Assembly: GCA_949358305.1 (NCBI GenBank)
Contig: OX442315.1
Coordinates: 35,552,427-35,616,426 of the forward strand
DNA: 64,000 bases
DNA from: Strigamia acuminata
Lineage: Eukaryota; Arthropoda; Chilopoda; Geophilomorpha; Linotaeniidae
Direction of reading: 5' to 3'
The translations under genes were made by a program, and so were the position numbers. Shown piece by piece: positions 37,020 through 48,702 of this stretch (position 1 is its first letter; each line of letters starts with the position of its first letter). Below the pieces are notes generated by a model. The model did not search any database and had not been told where the DNA came from. It saw only the letters and a program-made list of their open reading frames with translations.

Positions 37020-39800
37020 GCAAATCGTTCCACACTTGGCACAAACATAGACTAATTTAAACCTTTTTTCAGTCCGTAAATTGTGCGCCTCGTTTTCAAT
37101 TGGATAAACGTTTGTAAACGCTAGTTTGTGCCATAAAGTGGTCAAAACTTCTTCGGGAACCGCTATGTGTCTGCAGCAAGCGCATTTCTAAAATCAAATT
37201 TAAAATATGTATCAAAAATAGAAATTTACATTCAGTTGTCAAATTTTTTAAAATATTTGACATTTTTAGTTTTACCCGACATCGGGACACAATATCCGAA
37301 GACGTGACTTGAATTTGATAAAAGTTGAATAATCTTTGCAGTTGTAAAATTGTCGGCATTACCACATCCACATGATACCAAATTTTAGGTATCGTTTGGT
37401 AAACCTAAAAAAAAATAATTTTAAAAATTAATTTTTTTTAAAGTGTCATTTAATAACTAAATACTTTTTTATTTGGTCGCCGAATTGCAACAACAATTCT
37501 GTCTTCGTTCAGTCCAATTTTCAAAGCTGTCCCTATTTGATGCTCGGTCGTGATTTCCGTCATTTTCACATCCACGCCCAATTTCGTCAATTCGTCGGCG
37601 ATTCCGGGGAGTGCGGCATCGACTAACACTTTGAATTCCTCCGGTAAACGAACCTGAAGAATGAAAATAAATAATATTTTTCTTTGGCAAAATATTTCTT
37701 TCCTTTTTACGTTTTTTGAATCGGGAATTCGCATTTTTGCTTTCGTCTTTTTCACTTGCGAATTTCTCATCACCGACTCCAAATTGACGCCAAAATCGTC
37801 GGCTCTGCTGCGCAAAACTTTGTAAATTTCCAAGAGACAAAAAGCGTCGAGCGACGCGTATAGAATTTGCTTTTCGCTCAACGGTCTGCGGTCCCAATTG
37901 CTGAGCTTCTGCGTCTTATTCAGCGTTTTCCCGAGCCAAATTTCGGTGATGTCGGCCAATCCTCTGCCGTTGCCGCTGTACCGGGTTGGAAATACTTCTG
38001 GATGGTAAAATTCCAACTGGAAAAACTCCATTTATTTTTTGTTGTTGTTGTGTATGTATTGTTTTATAGAAACGTTACTTTTTGACATAAACTGTGAAAA
38101 TCTAGAAGATTTCTAATTTGCCTCGATATTAATTCAAACTCAGGAACACTAATACTCAGCATGTGCAGATCACCGCCAAATCCGTATCCTAATTGCGACA
38201 AAAACAAAACAAATTTAAATTAAATTAACAATTAATGAATGTGCAGACTTGTAAATGATTTCTGTAAAAGTATATTTGATGATGCCATAAAAACAACATT
38301 TGGGCACTTTTTCGGCCTAAAAAGGTTTATTTTTAAGCCCAAAAGTGCATTATAGGACGAAAAGAAGAGTTTTATACGAGAAATGTCTTTTTTTTCTTAA
38401 GGGATTTAGTTTTGTATCTAAAAATACATTTTCTGTGTATTGTGTGTGGCCCAGACAAAGGAGGGTCCCAGAAATTTATCCGGTGAATGTCCAGTCCCGA
38501 GTGTGTACACACTCTGGTTCGGACAAATGCCACACATTCGGACTAGCGAGAGTTGCTGGTTATTGTTTCCATGCAAACTTGTCCGGGCCATACAGAGTAA
38601 ACTATAAATGCATTTATCTAGATCCAAAAAATTGTCTATTCTAATTTTTCGAATCTCAATAAAAAATCTGCACATTTATTTGTCAACAAAAACATACATT
38701 ACCAAGTTTCCTTAAGTTTGGATTCGTAAAAACCGCGTAAAACAGTTTCCAATTCTCAGTCATTTCATTCGAGCGATTCTCTTTTAAAAGTTCTTTCAAA
38801 TCTATTATGAATATTTGATTCCACGTTGCAATTTGGATTATCGACAAACTAAAAACATTAACGCAATAAATGGATTAAATAAAATAAAATTATAATTATA
38901 ATTACGGTATAATTAAACACATACGTTGCGCCTTTCACCGGTTTCCATTCAGTGTCGCAGCCTATAACATCAGAATCCTAAATTCAAGCACACAAGTAAA
39001 TCACTATCGAAGCAAATTCAAATTTAAATAACTACCCGAAGCGCTTCCAACATTAAATTAAACTTATGTTTATCGTCGACATAAACAATTGCACAGCGTG
39101 GCAATGACAGTTCAAACGATGTATAGCTCTCTCTGTATGAAAAAATACGATTAAAAACCTTCGAAAAATAAAAAAAACAACTTCGTTCGAACAAATTACA
39201 ACGAAAGTAACCTATTTCTCTCCGCAATTGCCTTCTGCAACGAGTCGGGAAGTTGATTGACAGGCACTTGATATTTGTCGGCGGATTTTAAAGCGCACGT
39301 TAAATCGTTGTAATGAACCAATAGCCAGCACAATTCGAATTGTAGATCGACATCACTCGCCACAAGTGCCTGTAAATATTGACAATTAATATCTCAGAAT
39401 TTAAATTGTGATGTTTATCGTTTTATTTGAATTTGTACGTGAATCGTTTCATCCCACGCGTCATCCTCGGTGTTTTCTTCGGTGTATTTCTTCCGCAGGA
39501 TTTCGTTTAAGGTCCCAGTGTTATTAATTATTGAAAAATTAGGTCGGTTATCTGCTGGTGTGTTGTATAATTTCATAAATTGTGCTCCTAATTTCTTTAG
39601 AGATCTTGGATTCAACTTTCCGTGTTTTGATTCCAGTGTTTGTAAAGTTCTAGAAAGAAAAGAGATTTTTTTTTACTTTAGTGATAATTTGTGTTTTTTA
39701 ATGGGGTTATACCTGGTTTTTAATGGCAAGGCTAAAATAGTTTGAATGCGATGAAAAAGCATTTTCCCTTCGTGCTTACAAATCAATGATATCATGTTTG
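37020..39800 (-). pseudogene. 5'-truncated second EXD3/Mut-7-like copy
   Basis: Minus-strand exons follow EXD3 copy 1 from its fourth exon on: about 39790-39710, 39655-39420, 39370-39215, 39130-39030, 38985-38930 (VIGCDTEWKPV, motif I), 38850-38710, 38190-38090 (GFGGDLHML), 38031-37690 (LSNWDRRPLSEKQ, YASLDAFCLLEI), 37653-37450 (Mut7-C), 37405-37270 and 37190-37030. The N-terminal helical region of about 250 residues is absent. The exonuclease motifs look usable. The Mut7-C part is altered (VVAIRRPNKK where copy 1 has ILTSGSPYKK) and the final zinc ribbon stops at CAKCGTICT, losing the WEGSH tail. It may be a decaying duplicate or an expressed short exonuclease. It ends about 160 nt from the ZYG11/ZER1 stop. 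Confidence 0.7.
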
Positions 39801-40190
39801 TAGGGCCGGAAATTTTCGTGAGGTTCCCAGTGGGTTGTAGTTGCAATTTGCCGCCATCTGTAGTCAGAAAAAGTAAACTATACCGTACTTCCTCTTACAC
39901 TGTTATCAAACGGTTTATACGCGGGTCGCGGGCTTCTAATGAAGCGCGGGGAAATATTAAAATCTGTTATTAGTGGGAGTTACAATAGAGTAAACTTTGG
40001 ATTTTTTAATGGAAAATTAGTAGTGATTTTTGTTGGAATTGACGGATGGTCAATGGACTGAGATGCGACTGGTCGCGGCGGCCATCTTGAATGCAGTAAG
40101 CACCATGTATAGTGGATTTATAGACATTTCTTTATGGGAAATTAATAACAGTAGGTTGATTTTCAATTGATGTAAAATATTTGAAATACA
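39800..40190. other. Spacer left of the LRR duplication
   Basis: Includes CGCGGG-type sequence (about 39905-39955) like the repeat at 6430-6790. No coding region seen. The lost 5' part of the EXD3 copy would be expected here, but I cannot find it. Confidence 0.35.
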
Positions 40191-40729
40191 TAAATGTTTT
40201 AATTTGCGAAGTACAAGCTGATGCCACGTTGATGGTTGTTGGTTGAGCGTTCAAAAGAGTACAAACTTAAAATATACTGATAAAAGAATCGCTTTATTCA
40301 TAAGCAAAAAGAATGTGTCACTGCTGTCACACGTAGTTTCGATGTCTATTGTCAGATACAAGTTTTTTACGATGTCTATTGCCAAATACATGTAGTTTTA
40401 CGATGTTTATTGCCAAAACACGAATTTTTACAACGTCAATTGCAAAATATTACCCCCAAATCTCAATAAATAATTAATTAAATATTTTTAGTTTATTATG
40501 TCGCTACTTGTATTTGGCAAAACCCACCCACATGTGTGTAATCTCGCCTCCATGTAAACGGCGACTATTATTACTATTTACTTTAGAATTTATTGGAATA
40601 AAGTTATATTCTACAGAAACAATTCTTAGTAAAATTAAAAAAATATATATAATTGTGGGCAATAGCAGAAAATGTCAAATGCGGGGATATTGAGCTGCAG
40701 ATTAACACCGTGTTTTTCACTCATAAATC

Positions 40730-40912
40730 TCATTTTTCCATCAAATTTCGTGAGTGCATGCAAATTGTTTGAAGTTGAATACGTGAACATGAAAAGTTCA
40801 AGTGATGCGTGGGCGCTATAGTTCGCTTTTTATATTTGTTCCAATTTTTAACTTGAAGAAAAAACTCTATATCGAAATTTTCATCATCAAAGTCCATTAG
40901 AAGTTGTTTCAT
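40730..40912 (-). pseudogene. Exon relic of an LRR-gene relative
   Basis: An open stretch on the minus strand contains FDDENFDIEFFLQV, which parallels SANFDFDFFLKV at the end of exon 2 of the neighbouring LRR gene. The rest of that exon and the other exons are missing. The same relic is present in unit 2 (45454-45260). Confidence 0.45.
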
Positions 40913-41156
40913 CTCTTCGTAGTATTAGGTCACGGAGATTACGATGTGTTTGGATAATTAGGAAATAAACTCACACATCCGAACGTCACTTACGTAGTTT
41001 GTCAAGTGTTTAATTATGGAATTTTATTAAACTGGCAAGCGGTACAGTGGATTTTAACATTTTTCATAGTTTGTGTCGGGTTTCAACGGCTCGTACAGGT
41101 TGAAAAAAACATTGGAAATCATGATTTCCAATGTTTTTGAAAAATTTGCAAATTTT

Positions 41157-42805
41157 TCAAACTTGGCCCAAATTCAGATTATCCTGAGCGACAGTGATTT
41201 CGAGAATCAAATGAACACCATGTTTAGCCGCTGTTTCCTGCAGCGGGTGGGCGTCGAAGTAATGTTTCATCATTTCCGTAACCTCCAAACACACCTCTAA
41301 CTCGGTCAAAGAAGGGATTTGCAAAAGATCTTGAATTCCTCTCGGGCCCAACGAATCGCAGTATGCAATTACCAAACGTTTCAGTTTCTTCTTCGCCATC
41401 ATCGTGGTTAAATCTCTCGCAACTTTGTCTGTGAAACCATCGCTCCCTTGAAGTTCAAGTGACTCAAGATTCGGGAACATGACCAATATTAGGAAAAAAT
41501 ATTTGAAGGTGATCAAGCCATCGACGCAGTCGAATAACGTGAAGTCCACTAAATTAGGAAAATACAAGTTCTCCAAATAAAATCCATCGTACACCTCATT
41601 TTCATCTCCAATTCGAAAATCCAAGGTCGGGTGCACCCAAATGGTTAAGGTGTTCAACTTCAGAAATTTCGCTAGTGAGTGAAACATTTTGGGGGTGAAA
41701 ATGTTCGAAACCAATTCGACGTTGCAGACTTTAGGACACGTGGCCGTGGCCATATCGATCTCTTCATGATGCATGACGTCATAGTCGTCTTGGAAGCAGA
41801 ATTTAATTTTTTTCAAGTTGTATTGCTTTTTCAAGTCGCAAGGCGAAAGCTCTTGGAAAGTGGCAGAATCGAACCAATCCATATCTTCCATCAATTTCAT
41901 CGTTTTCAATACAAAAACTTGGAACATTGAGATGTCTGATTTGCCCAGTTTGAGAACTCTCAAAGTGTTCTTAGCCACGGACTCTTCTTCACATAGTTGC
42001 TTCACACCATCTTCTGTGATGCTCAGTCCAGGGTCGAGCTCGACGAGTGGCAGCTTGGCAATGTGTCTCATCGCGCCGTTTTCAACGAGACACTTAGAAA
42101 GAACGAGCTTCTCAAGGTTCGGCATAACCTGGCACATTTCCTCGCACGCAGCCACTGTGAGTGTACTCTCCTCGGGCAGTTCCAGCTCGATCAGCTTCTA
42201 CGCGACACAATTAGAACAATTAATACACTTGTTTTACGACAAATCTGGCACACAGCAATGCCACGTTGGATATTCCTTAATTAACCAAACATCAAATGTG
42301 TATTTCCAAAAAAATCACCAACTCGCCATTAATTAGCATGAGAATTCATCCAGGACCGTGAGAATTCGAATATCCAACGTTCAAGTGCTGTGAGGACGTT
42401 AGTTCTGTTTATACTGTACGCACTTTTAAGTATCCGCTAACTTTCAGGAAAAAATCGAAATCAAAATTAGCGCTCGTAAATTTCATTCGAAGTATTTCCA
42501 GCTCTTTGTGTAGAAATAGTGCAATGACCCGCGCCTCTGGCAGCGCGCGATGACCATCAGGAAGCCAAACACCAGTTACCAGGTATTTGGTCAGAATTTC
42601 GTCACGAATAGTATAGGCTAAATCAGACCGTGATATTAAAAATAGCGAAATAAATCCACACAAGCGGGTGTCACTTACGTAGTTTGTCGAAATAGGTGAT
42701 TAAATGTACTGTGTTTTTCATTAGATCATCGTGACTTTCTTCTGCCCGCCATTTCAAAGCGCAGTGGAGAACGATTTTTAAAGCCATTTTCTCTAATTTT
42801 TCCAT
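41157..42805 (-). CDS. Leucine-rich-repeat protein, function unknown, copy 1
   Basis: Three exons: 42805-42679, 42616-42427 and 42196-41157, joining in phase to about 450 residues. Exon 1 starts MEKLEKMALKIVLHCALKW. Exon 3 holds irregular leucine-rich repeats: MPNLEKLVLSKCLV, TLRVLKLGKSD, KLNTLTIWVHP, FPNLESLELQGSDGF, KLKRLVIAYCDSLG and IPSLTELEVCLE. No signal peptide, membrane helix or F-box is obvious. It could be a ligase adaptor like the ZYG11 relative 4 kb away, but nothing in the sequence proves that. An acceptor-like site just before the ATG suggests a 5'-UTR intron. Every reading frame is open, unlike copy 2. Confidence 0.7.
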
Positions 42806-43203
42806 GTTCAACTGAAATTGTAAAAATTCGAATCGAAATTTGCGTGCCGTTCGGTTCGGTTCGGTCTCATTTTGTGTTTACCTAAAACTTGAAGGCTACA
42901 AAAAATATCTTTTACATTATACAATTATTCTAAATTTCTCTTCTGTTCAAATCGATTCATCAATTTCCATAACATTTCATAAAAGTCCTAAATGTGCCAG
43001 CCCATTTTCCATAATGGAATACTAAATTTTCAACAAAAGTTACTGCAGCAACGGGTAAACAAATATTCGATATGTTAAAAACAATAAAGGAATAATCCTC
43101 GAAACGGAAATGGAAACCAGCGCCAGGAACGGAAATGGGTGACTTTGTTCCATTGCATTGTTTGCTTGGCTGTTGCTTGGCAACAGTAAATAGTTTTGTT
43201 CGC

Positions 43204-43237
43204 AATGTAATCATACGTTGCAACGTATGATTACATT
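43204..43237. other. Perfect 34-bp palindrome
   Basis: The 17-mer AATGTAATCATACGTTG is followed at once by its exact reverse complement. It lies about 400 bp upstream of LRR copy 1. No counterpart was seen at the matching place in unit 2. Confidence 0.9.
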
Positions 43238-43649
43238 CGCATCCAAAGTCGATTATATTCGTACTTCTAAATTACACTGCCGAATTCTGAAGCAGATACA
43301 GTCAACTAAATCCAAAGATTGGGCCGAAAATTACAAAAAGAAATAACATTTTCTTAACCATTGGTAAATCCAAAAATAAGAGATATGGTCGGATAGAGAA
43401 TTAAAATCTACACAAAATAGGCAAGAGTTTGGAATTGATTAAGGTCTTCAAAAATAAAAACGAAGTGTATTTATAATTAAAGTGGACAATCGAGCATTCA
43501 TTTATTCATTCATTCATAAATTTCTAAATTCGCGTTTCCGTGGACATTGACGAAAATTCCTTTTATCGATTTAATCAAAAACAAAACAACTACAGAAAAC
43601 ACAAAAAGACAAAAGTTGATTTCAAAACAATTTTGTATTTTATTCAAAG

Positions 43650-44660
43650 AAAAACTGGCAAATGGGTTGACGCTATTAGAAAATAAAGCAGCAAGTTTAC
43701 TCCGTGTCTTAAGGCCGTCAGCTGCATCGGATAATCGTCAAAATGCAGTTTCCGATCAGTCAGAATGAAAAACAACCGTAGCTCGAGCAGAGAAACAACT
43801 TTTTCAACAGACTCTCAAATAAATGGATCATTTTTCAAAGAAATACGAATTCAAACTTGCTGAGAAAATCAGGGAAATGTAACCAATTAACCTTTTGGAA
43901 ATCAAGCCCGAATTAAAGAATGCAAAAAAACATGAAAAATCTTGCTGTTCACCTCGCCTCGTGTTGATCCAGACGAAATTACGTCAGATTATTGTTTGTA
44001 GCAAAAAATGCACACCCACACTGCTGCACATAAAAAGAAACAGTGCATGAAAGCAGGACGATGCTTTGTGTCTAGTGCAGAAATGTGCGTTCAAATCAAC
44101 ATGATAAGTGTGACTACTGAACTTGCAGGGCCACGTAGGGTTTGTATTTGAGATTTTGAGCCCCATAGGTGGGAAGCGCCTTTGTTTGGGTTGTAATAAG
44201 CTCCCATGTTGCACGGACGTGTTGCACAGCCTTCACAACTGGAAGTGACGGAGAAATTATCAAATGAATAACGCTTGAGAGCTGAAAGCTGGGTCAACAA
44301 CCCGCAAACAAGTACAGGTGAATGCATGCTTGAGATGGAAAAAGTGGTCAAATTGACATCCTGGTCATTGAAGTTCAATGGTGGCAAGCAATGTTGAAAA
44401 AATGTGGAATCAAGGATCCACAGGTATTTGAGTTTCCAGCAATCATGATGGACTAACTACCTTGGTTGCTGACCAAAGACAAATTGACAAAATAATTGTG
44501 CAATTTCTCTCGATATTGGAACCTCGTTAGGCACAGTATAAATGCACAGAATCTGCTTAAAACGTGAAATAAGCAAGAAAAATCAAGCCATTTCAAGTGG
44601 AGACCCCAGGTTGAACACAAGAGATGTTTAAGCTGTTAACCTATGTTGTCCAGAAAATGA
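43650..44660. mobile_element. About 1-kb sequence in unit 1 absent from unit 2, probably a decayed transposon
   Basis: Unit 1 runs into this stretch after ACAATTTTGTATTTTATT, whereas unit 2 continues straight into unit 3. Minus-strand fragments at 44387-43984, in two frames, include VNLTTFSISSMHSPVLVCGL and NPNKGASHLWGS, in a style I associate with decayed transposase genes. I cannot name the family and no ends are clear. Confidence 0.35.
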
Positions 44661-45259
44661 CTGCTATGGGGGGACATAAATGTGTTAATTAGCGAAGTAC
44701 AAGCTGATACCAAGTTGATGGTTGTTGGTTGAGCGCTCAAAAGAGTACAAACTTAAAATATACTGATAAAAGAATAACTTTATTTATAAGCAAAAAGAAT
44801 GTGTTACACGTAGTTTTACGATGTTTTACGATTGCCAGATACAAGTAGTTTTACGATGTCTGTTGCCAAATACATGTAGTTTTACGATGTTTATTGCAAA
44901 AACACGAATTTTTACAACGTCTATTGCAAAATATTATCCCCAAATCTCAATAAATAATTAAATGAATATTTTTAGTTTATTATGTCGCTACTTGTATTTG
45001 GCAAAACCCACCCATGTGTGTAATCTCGCCTCTATATAAACGACGACTATTATTACTATTTACATTAGAATTTATTGGAATAGTTATATTATACAGAAAC
45101 AATTCTTTGTAACATTAAAAAAAAAAATATAATTGTGGGCAATAGCAGAAGCATTGAGTTTTCCTCAAAATACCCAAAAATGTGAAATGCCATGCCTGTC
45201 CCATACGGGGATATTGAACTGCAGATTTCTTCATTTCCTTCATTTTTCTCAACCAAACA

Positions 45260-45454
45260 CTAATAAATCTCATATTTTTCCATTAAATTTCGTGAGTGCA
45301 TGCAAATTGTTTGAAGTTGAATACGTGAACATGAAAAGTTCAAGTGATGCGTGGGCGCTATAGTTCGCGTTTTATACTTGTACCAATTTGTAACTTGAAG
45401 AAAAAACTCTAAATCGAAATTTTCATCATCAAAGTCCATTAGAAGTTGTTTCAT
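45260..45454 (-). pseudogene. Exon relic of an LRR-gene relative, unit 2
   Basis: Same relic as 40912-40730 (FDDENFDLEFFLQV), with few differences. Its presence in both units shows it predates the duplication. Confidence 0.45.
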
Positions 45455-45644
45455 CTCTTCGTATAAAAATATAAAATATAAAAAAAGTCGTCCATTTAAA
45501 TTTCCTGAGTATTAGGTCACGGAGATTACGATGTGTTTGGATAATTAGGAAATAAATTCACACATCCGAGCGTCACATACGTAGTTTGTCAAGCGGATTT
45601 CAACGACTCGTACAGGTTGAAAAAAACATTGGAAATCAAATTTT

Positions 45645-47274
45645 TCAAACTTGGCCCAAATTCAAATTATCCTGAGCGACAGTGATTTCGAGAATCAAAT
45701 GAACACCATGTTTATCCGCTGTTTCCTGCAGCGGGTGGGCGTCGAAATGATGTTTCATCATTTCCGTAACCTCCAAACACGCCTCTAACTCGGTCAAAGA
45801 AGGGATTTCCAACAGATCTTGAGTTCCGCTCGGGCCCAACGAATCGCAGTCTGCAATTACCAAACGTTTCAGTTTCTTCTTCGCCATCATCGTGGCTAAC
45901 TCGCTCGCAACTTTGTCTGTGAAACCATCGCTCCCTTCAAGTTCAAGTGACTCAAGATTCGGGAACATGGCCAATATTGTGAAAAAATATTCGAATGTGA
46001 TCAAGCCATCGACGCAGTCCATTAAGGTGAATTGCACTAAATTAGGAAAATACAAGTTGTGCAAATAAAATCCATCGTACACCTCATTTTCATCTCCAAT
46101 TCGAAAATCCAAGTTCGGGTGCACCCGAATGGTTAAGGTGTTCAACTTCAGAAATTTCGCCAGTGAGTGAAACATTTTGGGGGTGAAAATGTTCGAAATG
46201 AATTCAACGTTGCAGACTTTAGGACACGTGGCCGTGGCCATATCGATCTCGTCATGATGCATGACGTCATAATCATCTTGGAAAATGAATTTTATTTTCT
46301 TCAAGTTGTATTGCTTTTTCAAGTCGCAAGGCAAAGATCGTGGAAAGTGGCAGATTCGAACCAATCCATGTCTTCCATCAATTTCATCGTTTGCAATACC
46401 AAATAGTAGAACTCCAGCGGGACGTTCGATTTGCCCAGTTTGAGCACTCTCAGTGTGTCCTTGGCCCTCGAGTATCTTCCGCACAGTTGTTTCACACCAT
46501 TTCCCGTGATGCTCACTCCAGGGTCGAGCTCGACGAGTGGTAGCTTGGCGATGTGTCTCATCGCACCGTGTTCAACGAGACACCCAGAAAGATTGAGCTT
46601 CTCAAGGTTCGGCATAACCTGGCACATTTCTTTGCACACAGCCACTGTGAGCGTGCTCTCCTCGGGCAGTTCCAACTCTATCAGCTTCTAGACACAATTA
46701 GAACAGTTAAAACACTTCTTTTACAACTAATGTCGCACACAGCAATGCCACGTTGGATATTTCTTTATTAACCAAACACCAAATGTGTATTTCCAAAGAA
46801 ATCACCAACTCGCCATTAATTAGGATGAGAATTCGAATATCCAACGTTCAAGTGCTGTGCACGTTAGTTCTCTGTTTATACGCACTCTTAAGTTGCCGCT
46901 AACTTTCAGGAAAAAAGCGAAATCAAAGCTGGCGCTCGTAAATTTCATTCGAAGTATTTTCAGGTCTTTGTGTAGAAATAGTGCAATGACCCGCGCCTCT
47001 GGCAGCGCGCGATGACCATCAGGATACCAAACACCGGTCACCAGATATTTGGTCAGAATTTCGTCACGAATAGTACAAGCTAAATCAGACCATGTATATT
47101 TATATTAATAATAGCGAAATAAATCCACACAAGCGGGTGTGACTTACGTAGTTTGTCGAAATAGGTGATTAAATGTAATGTGCTTTTCATCAGATCATCG
47201 TGAGTTTTTTCTGCCCGCCATTTCAAAGCGCAGTCGAGAACGATGTCTAAAGCCATTGCCTCTAATTTTTCCAT
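45645..47274 (-). pseudogene. Leucine-rich-repeat protein, copy 2, frameshifted
   Basis: Exons parallel copy 1: 47274-about 47148, about 47082-46893 and about 46686-45645. Near 46332 one base is missing compared with copy 1 (GCAAGGCAAAG against GCAAGGCGAAAG), so the frame from MPNLEKLNLSGCLV runs to a stop at 46319 while the remaining repeats (CDLKKQYNLKKIKF onward) continue in another frame. The acceptor-like site before the ATG in copy 1 is also changed. Apart from this the two proteins match at most positions. Likely a young pseudogene, unless the missing base is an assembly error. Confidence 0.7.
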
Positions 47275-47659
47275 GTTCAACTCTTCAAAAAAATTTTTAA
47301 ACATTTTGTAGCGAAATTTGCGTGCGGTTGGGTTCGGTTGGGTCTCATTTTGTGTTTACCTGAACTTGAAGGCTGCAAAAAATATCTTTTATATTATACA
47401 ATTATTCTAAATTTCTCTTCTGTTCTAAAATCGATTCATCAATTTCCATAACACTTCATAACACTTCTAAATCTGACAGCCCATTTTCCTTAATGGAATG
47501 CCAAATTTCTTACAAAAGCTATTGCAGCAACGGGTATACAAATATTCGATATCGAAATCCTCGAACCGGAAATGGAAAACAGCGCCAGGAACGGAAATGG
47601 ATGGCTTTGTTGCCATTGCATTGTTTGCTTGACTGTTGCTGGCAAGCAAATAATGCAAT

Positions 47660-47840
47660 GGCTTAATACTAGGCTTAATAATGCTAAAATAAAGTAAATA
47701 AACAACAATAAACTCATAATTAAAAGTAATTTACAACGTAGTACCAAAATATTTTTGTTTATTTATACCTTAATTTCGCAAAATGGGATGCGCCGTACGA
47801 ATTTAGCATCAAGTTACCGTGCGCGGACTGTAGGCAAGAG
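47660..47840. repeat. Dispersed repeat, reverse copy of about 4998-5160
   Basis: Contains GCTTAATAATGCTAAAATAAAG, then ACGAATTTAGCATCAAG and CCGTGCGCGGACTGTAG, the reverse complement of sequence near 5000-5060. Confidence 0.55.
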
Positions 47841-48065
47841 TTTGGAATTTATTATGGTCTTCTACAATAAAAACGAGGTGTATTTATAATTGAAGTGGAC
47901 AATCGAGCATTCATTTATTCATTTATTCATGTATTCATTTATTCATAAATTCGCGTTTCCGTGGACATTGACGAAAATTCAATTTATCGATTTAATCAAA
48001 AACAAAACAACCACAGAAAACTCAAAAATACAAAAGTTGATTTCAAAACAATTTTGTATTTTATT

Positions 48066-48343
48066 TGAAACACATAAACGTTTTAATTTGCGAAGTACAA
48101 GCTGATGCCACGTTGATAGTTGTTGGTTGAGCGTTCAAAAGAGTACAATCTTAAAATATACTGATAAAAGAATCGCTTTATTCATAAGCAAAAAGAATGT
48201 GTCACTGCTGGCATATGTCTATTGCCAGATACACGTAGTTACGATGTTTATTGCCAAAATACGAATTTTTACAACGTCTATTGCAAAATGTTATCCCCAA
48301 ATTTAAATAAATAATTAAATAAATATTTTTAGTTTATTACCGG
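48066..48343. repeat. Segmental duplication, unit 3, left fragment
   Basis: Repeats the first part of units 1 and 2 (CGAAGTACAAGCTGATGCCA, then TTGAGCGTTCAAAAGAGTAC) and breaks off after AGTTTATT at the gypsy insertion. The continuation is at 59360. Confidence 0.8.
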
Positions 48344-48512
48344 TGTCGTATCCTCGATTCTATAGACACAATAAAGGACACGTTTGTATGAGTTGATGCA
48401 CTAATTGTAAACTGAAGTTTTATTCTCATTCATTAACGCAGGTAAACACCGGCGCCAGGTGTCACCGCGCGTAGCGCCATCTAGTGGCGCAGATACATAT
48501 CAAGATACCACA
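48344..48512 (-). repeat. Gypsy LTR (3' LTR of the element)
   Basis: Starts TG and ends CA when read on either strand. Beside it at 48513-48530 lies the polypurine tract of the element (read on minus: a run of A followed by GAGTGA). Confidence 0.9.
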
Positions 48513-48702
48513 TCACTCTTTTTTTTTTAAACAATAACATGTAACAGTATTTAAAATAAATTAATTAAAATTATTCAACAATTCGAACTATTCACAATAA
48601 CAATTTCAAATTATTTACAACACGTTTTTCGTCCAGGCCTGAACATTTCAATTTTTAACAATAAACTATTTTAGTTAAACATTAGTACTTATTCTGACAA
48701 CA

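Larger units (their letters stand above)
40190..43650. repeat. Segmental duplication, unit 1
   Basis: Begins with TTTTAATTTGCGAAGTACAAGC and ends with ACAATTTTGTATTTTATT. The same order of sequence recurs at about 44680-48065 (unit 2) and the start again at 48070 (unit 3). It carries an exon relic, the LRR gene and its 5' flank. Most of the length aligns by eye with few differences. Confidence 0.75.
44680..48065. repeat. Segmental duplication, unit 2
   Basis: Parallel to unit 1 throughout, with small differences (insertions near 45460-45500, missing spans near 45580). It contains the frameshifted LRR copy, and near its right end a dispersed repeat (about 47660-47835) that is not at the same place in unit 1. 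Confidence 0.75.

Noticed and set aside
41157-42805. Calling the LRR protein an F-box protein
   Set aside because: No F-box-like LPxE..L..IL pattern is visible at the N-terminus, so the function was left open.
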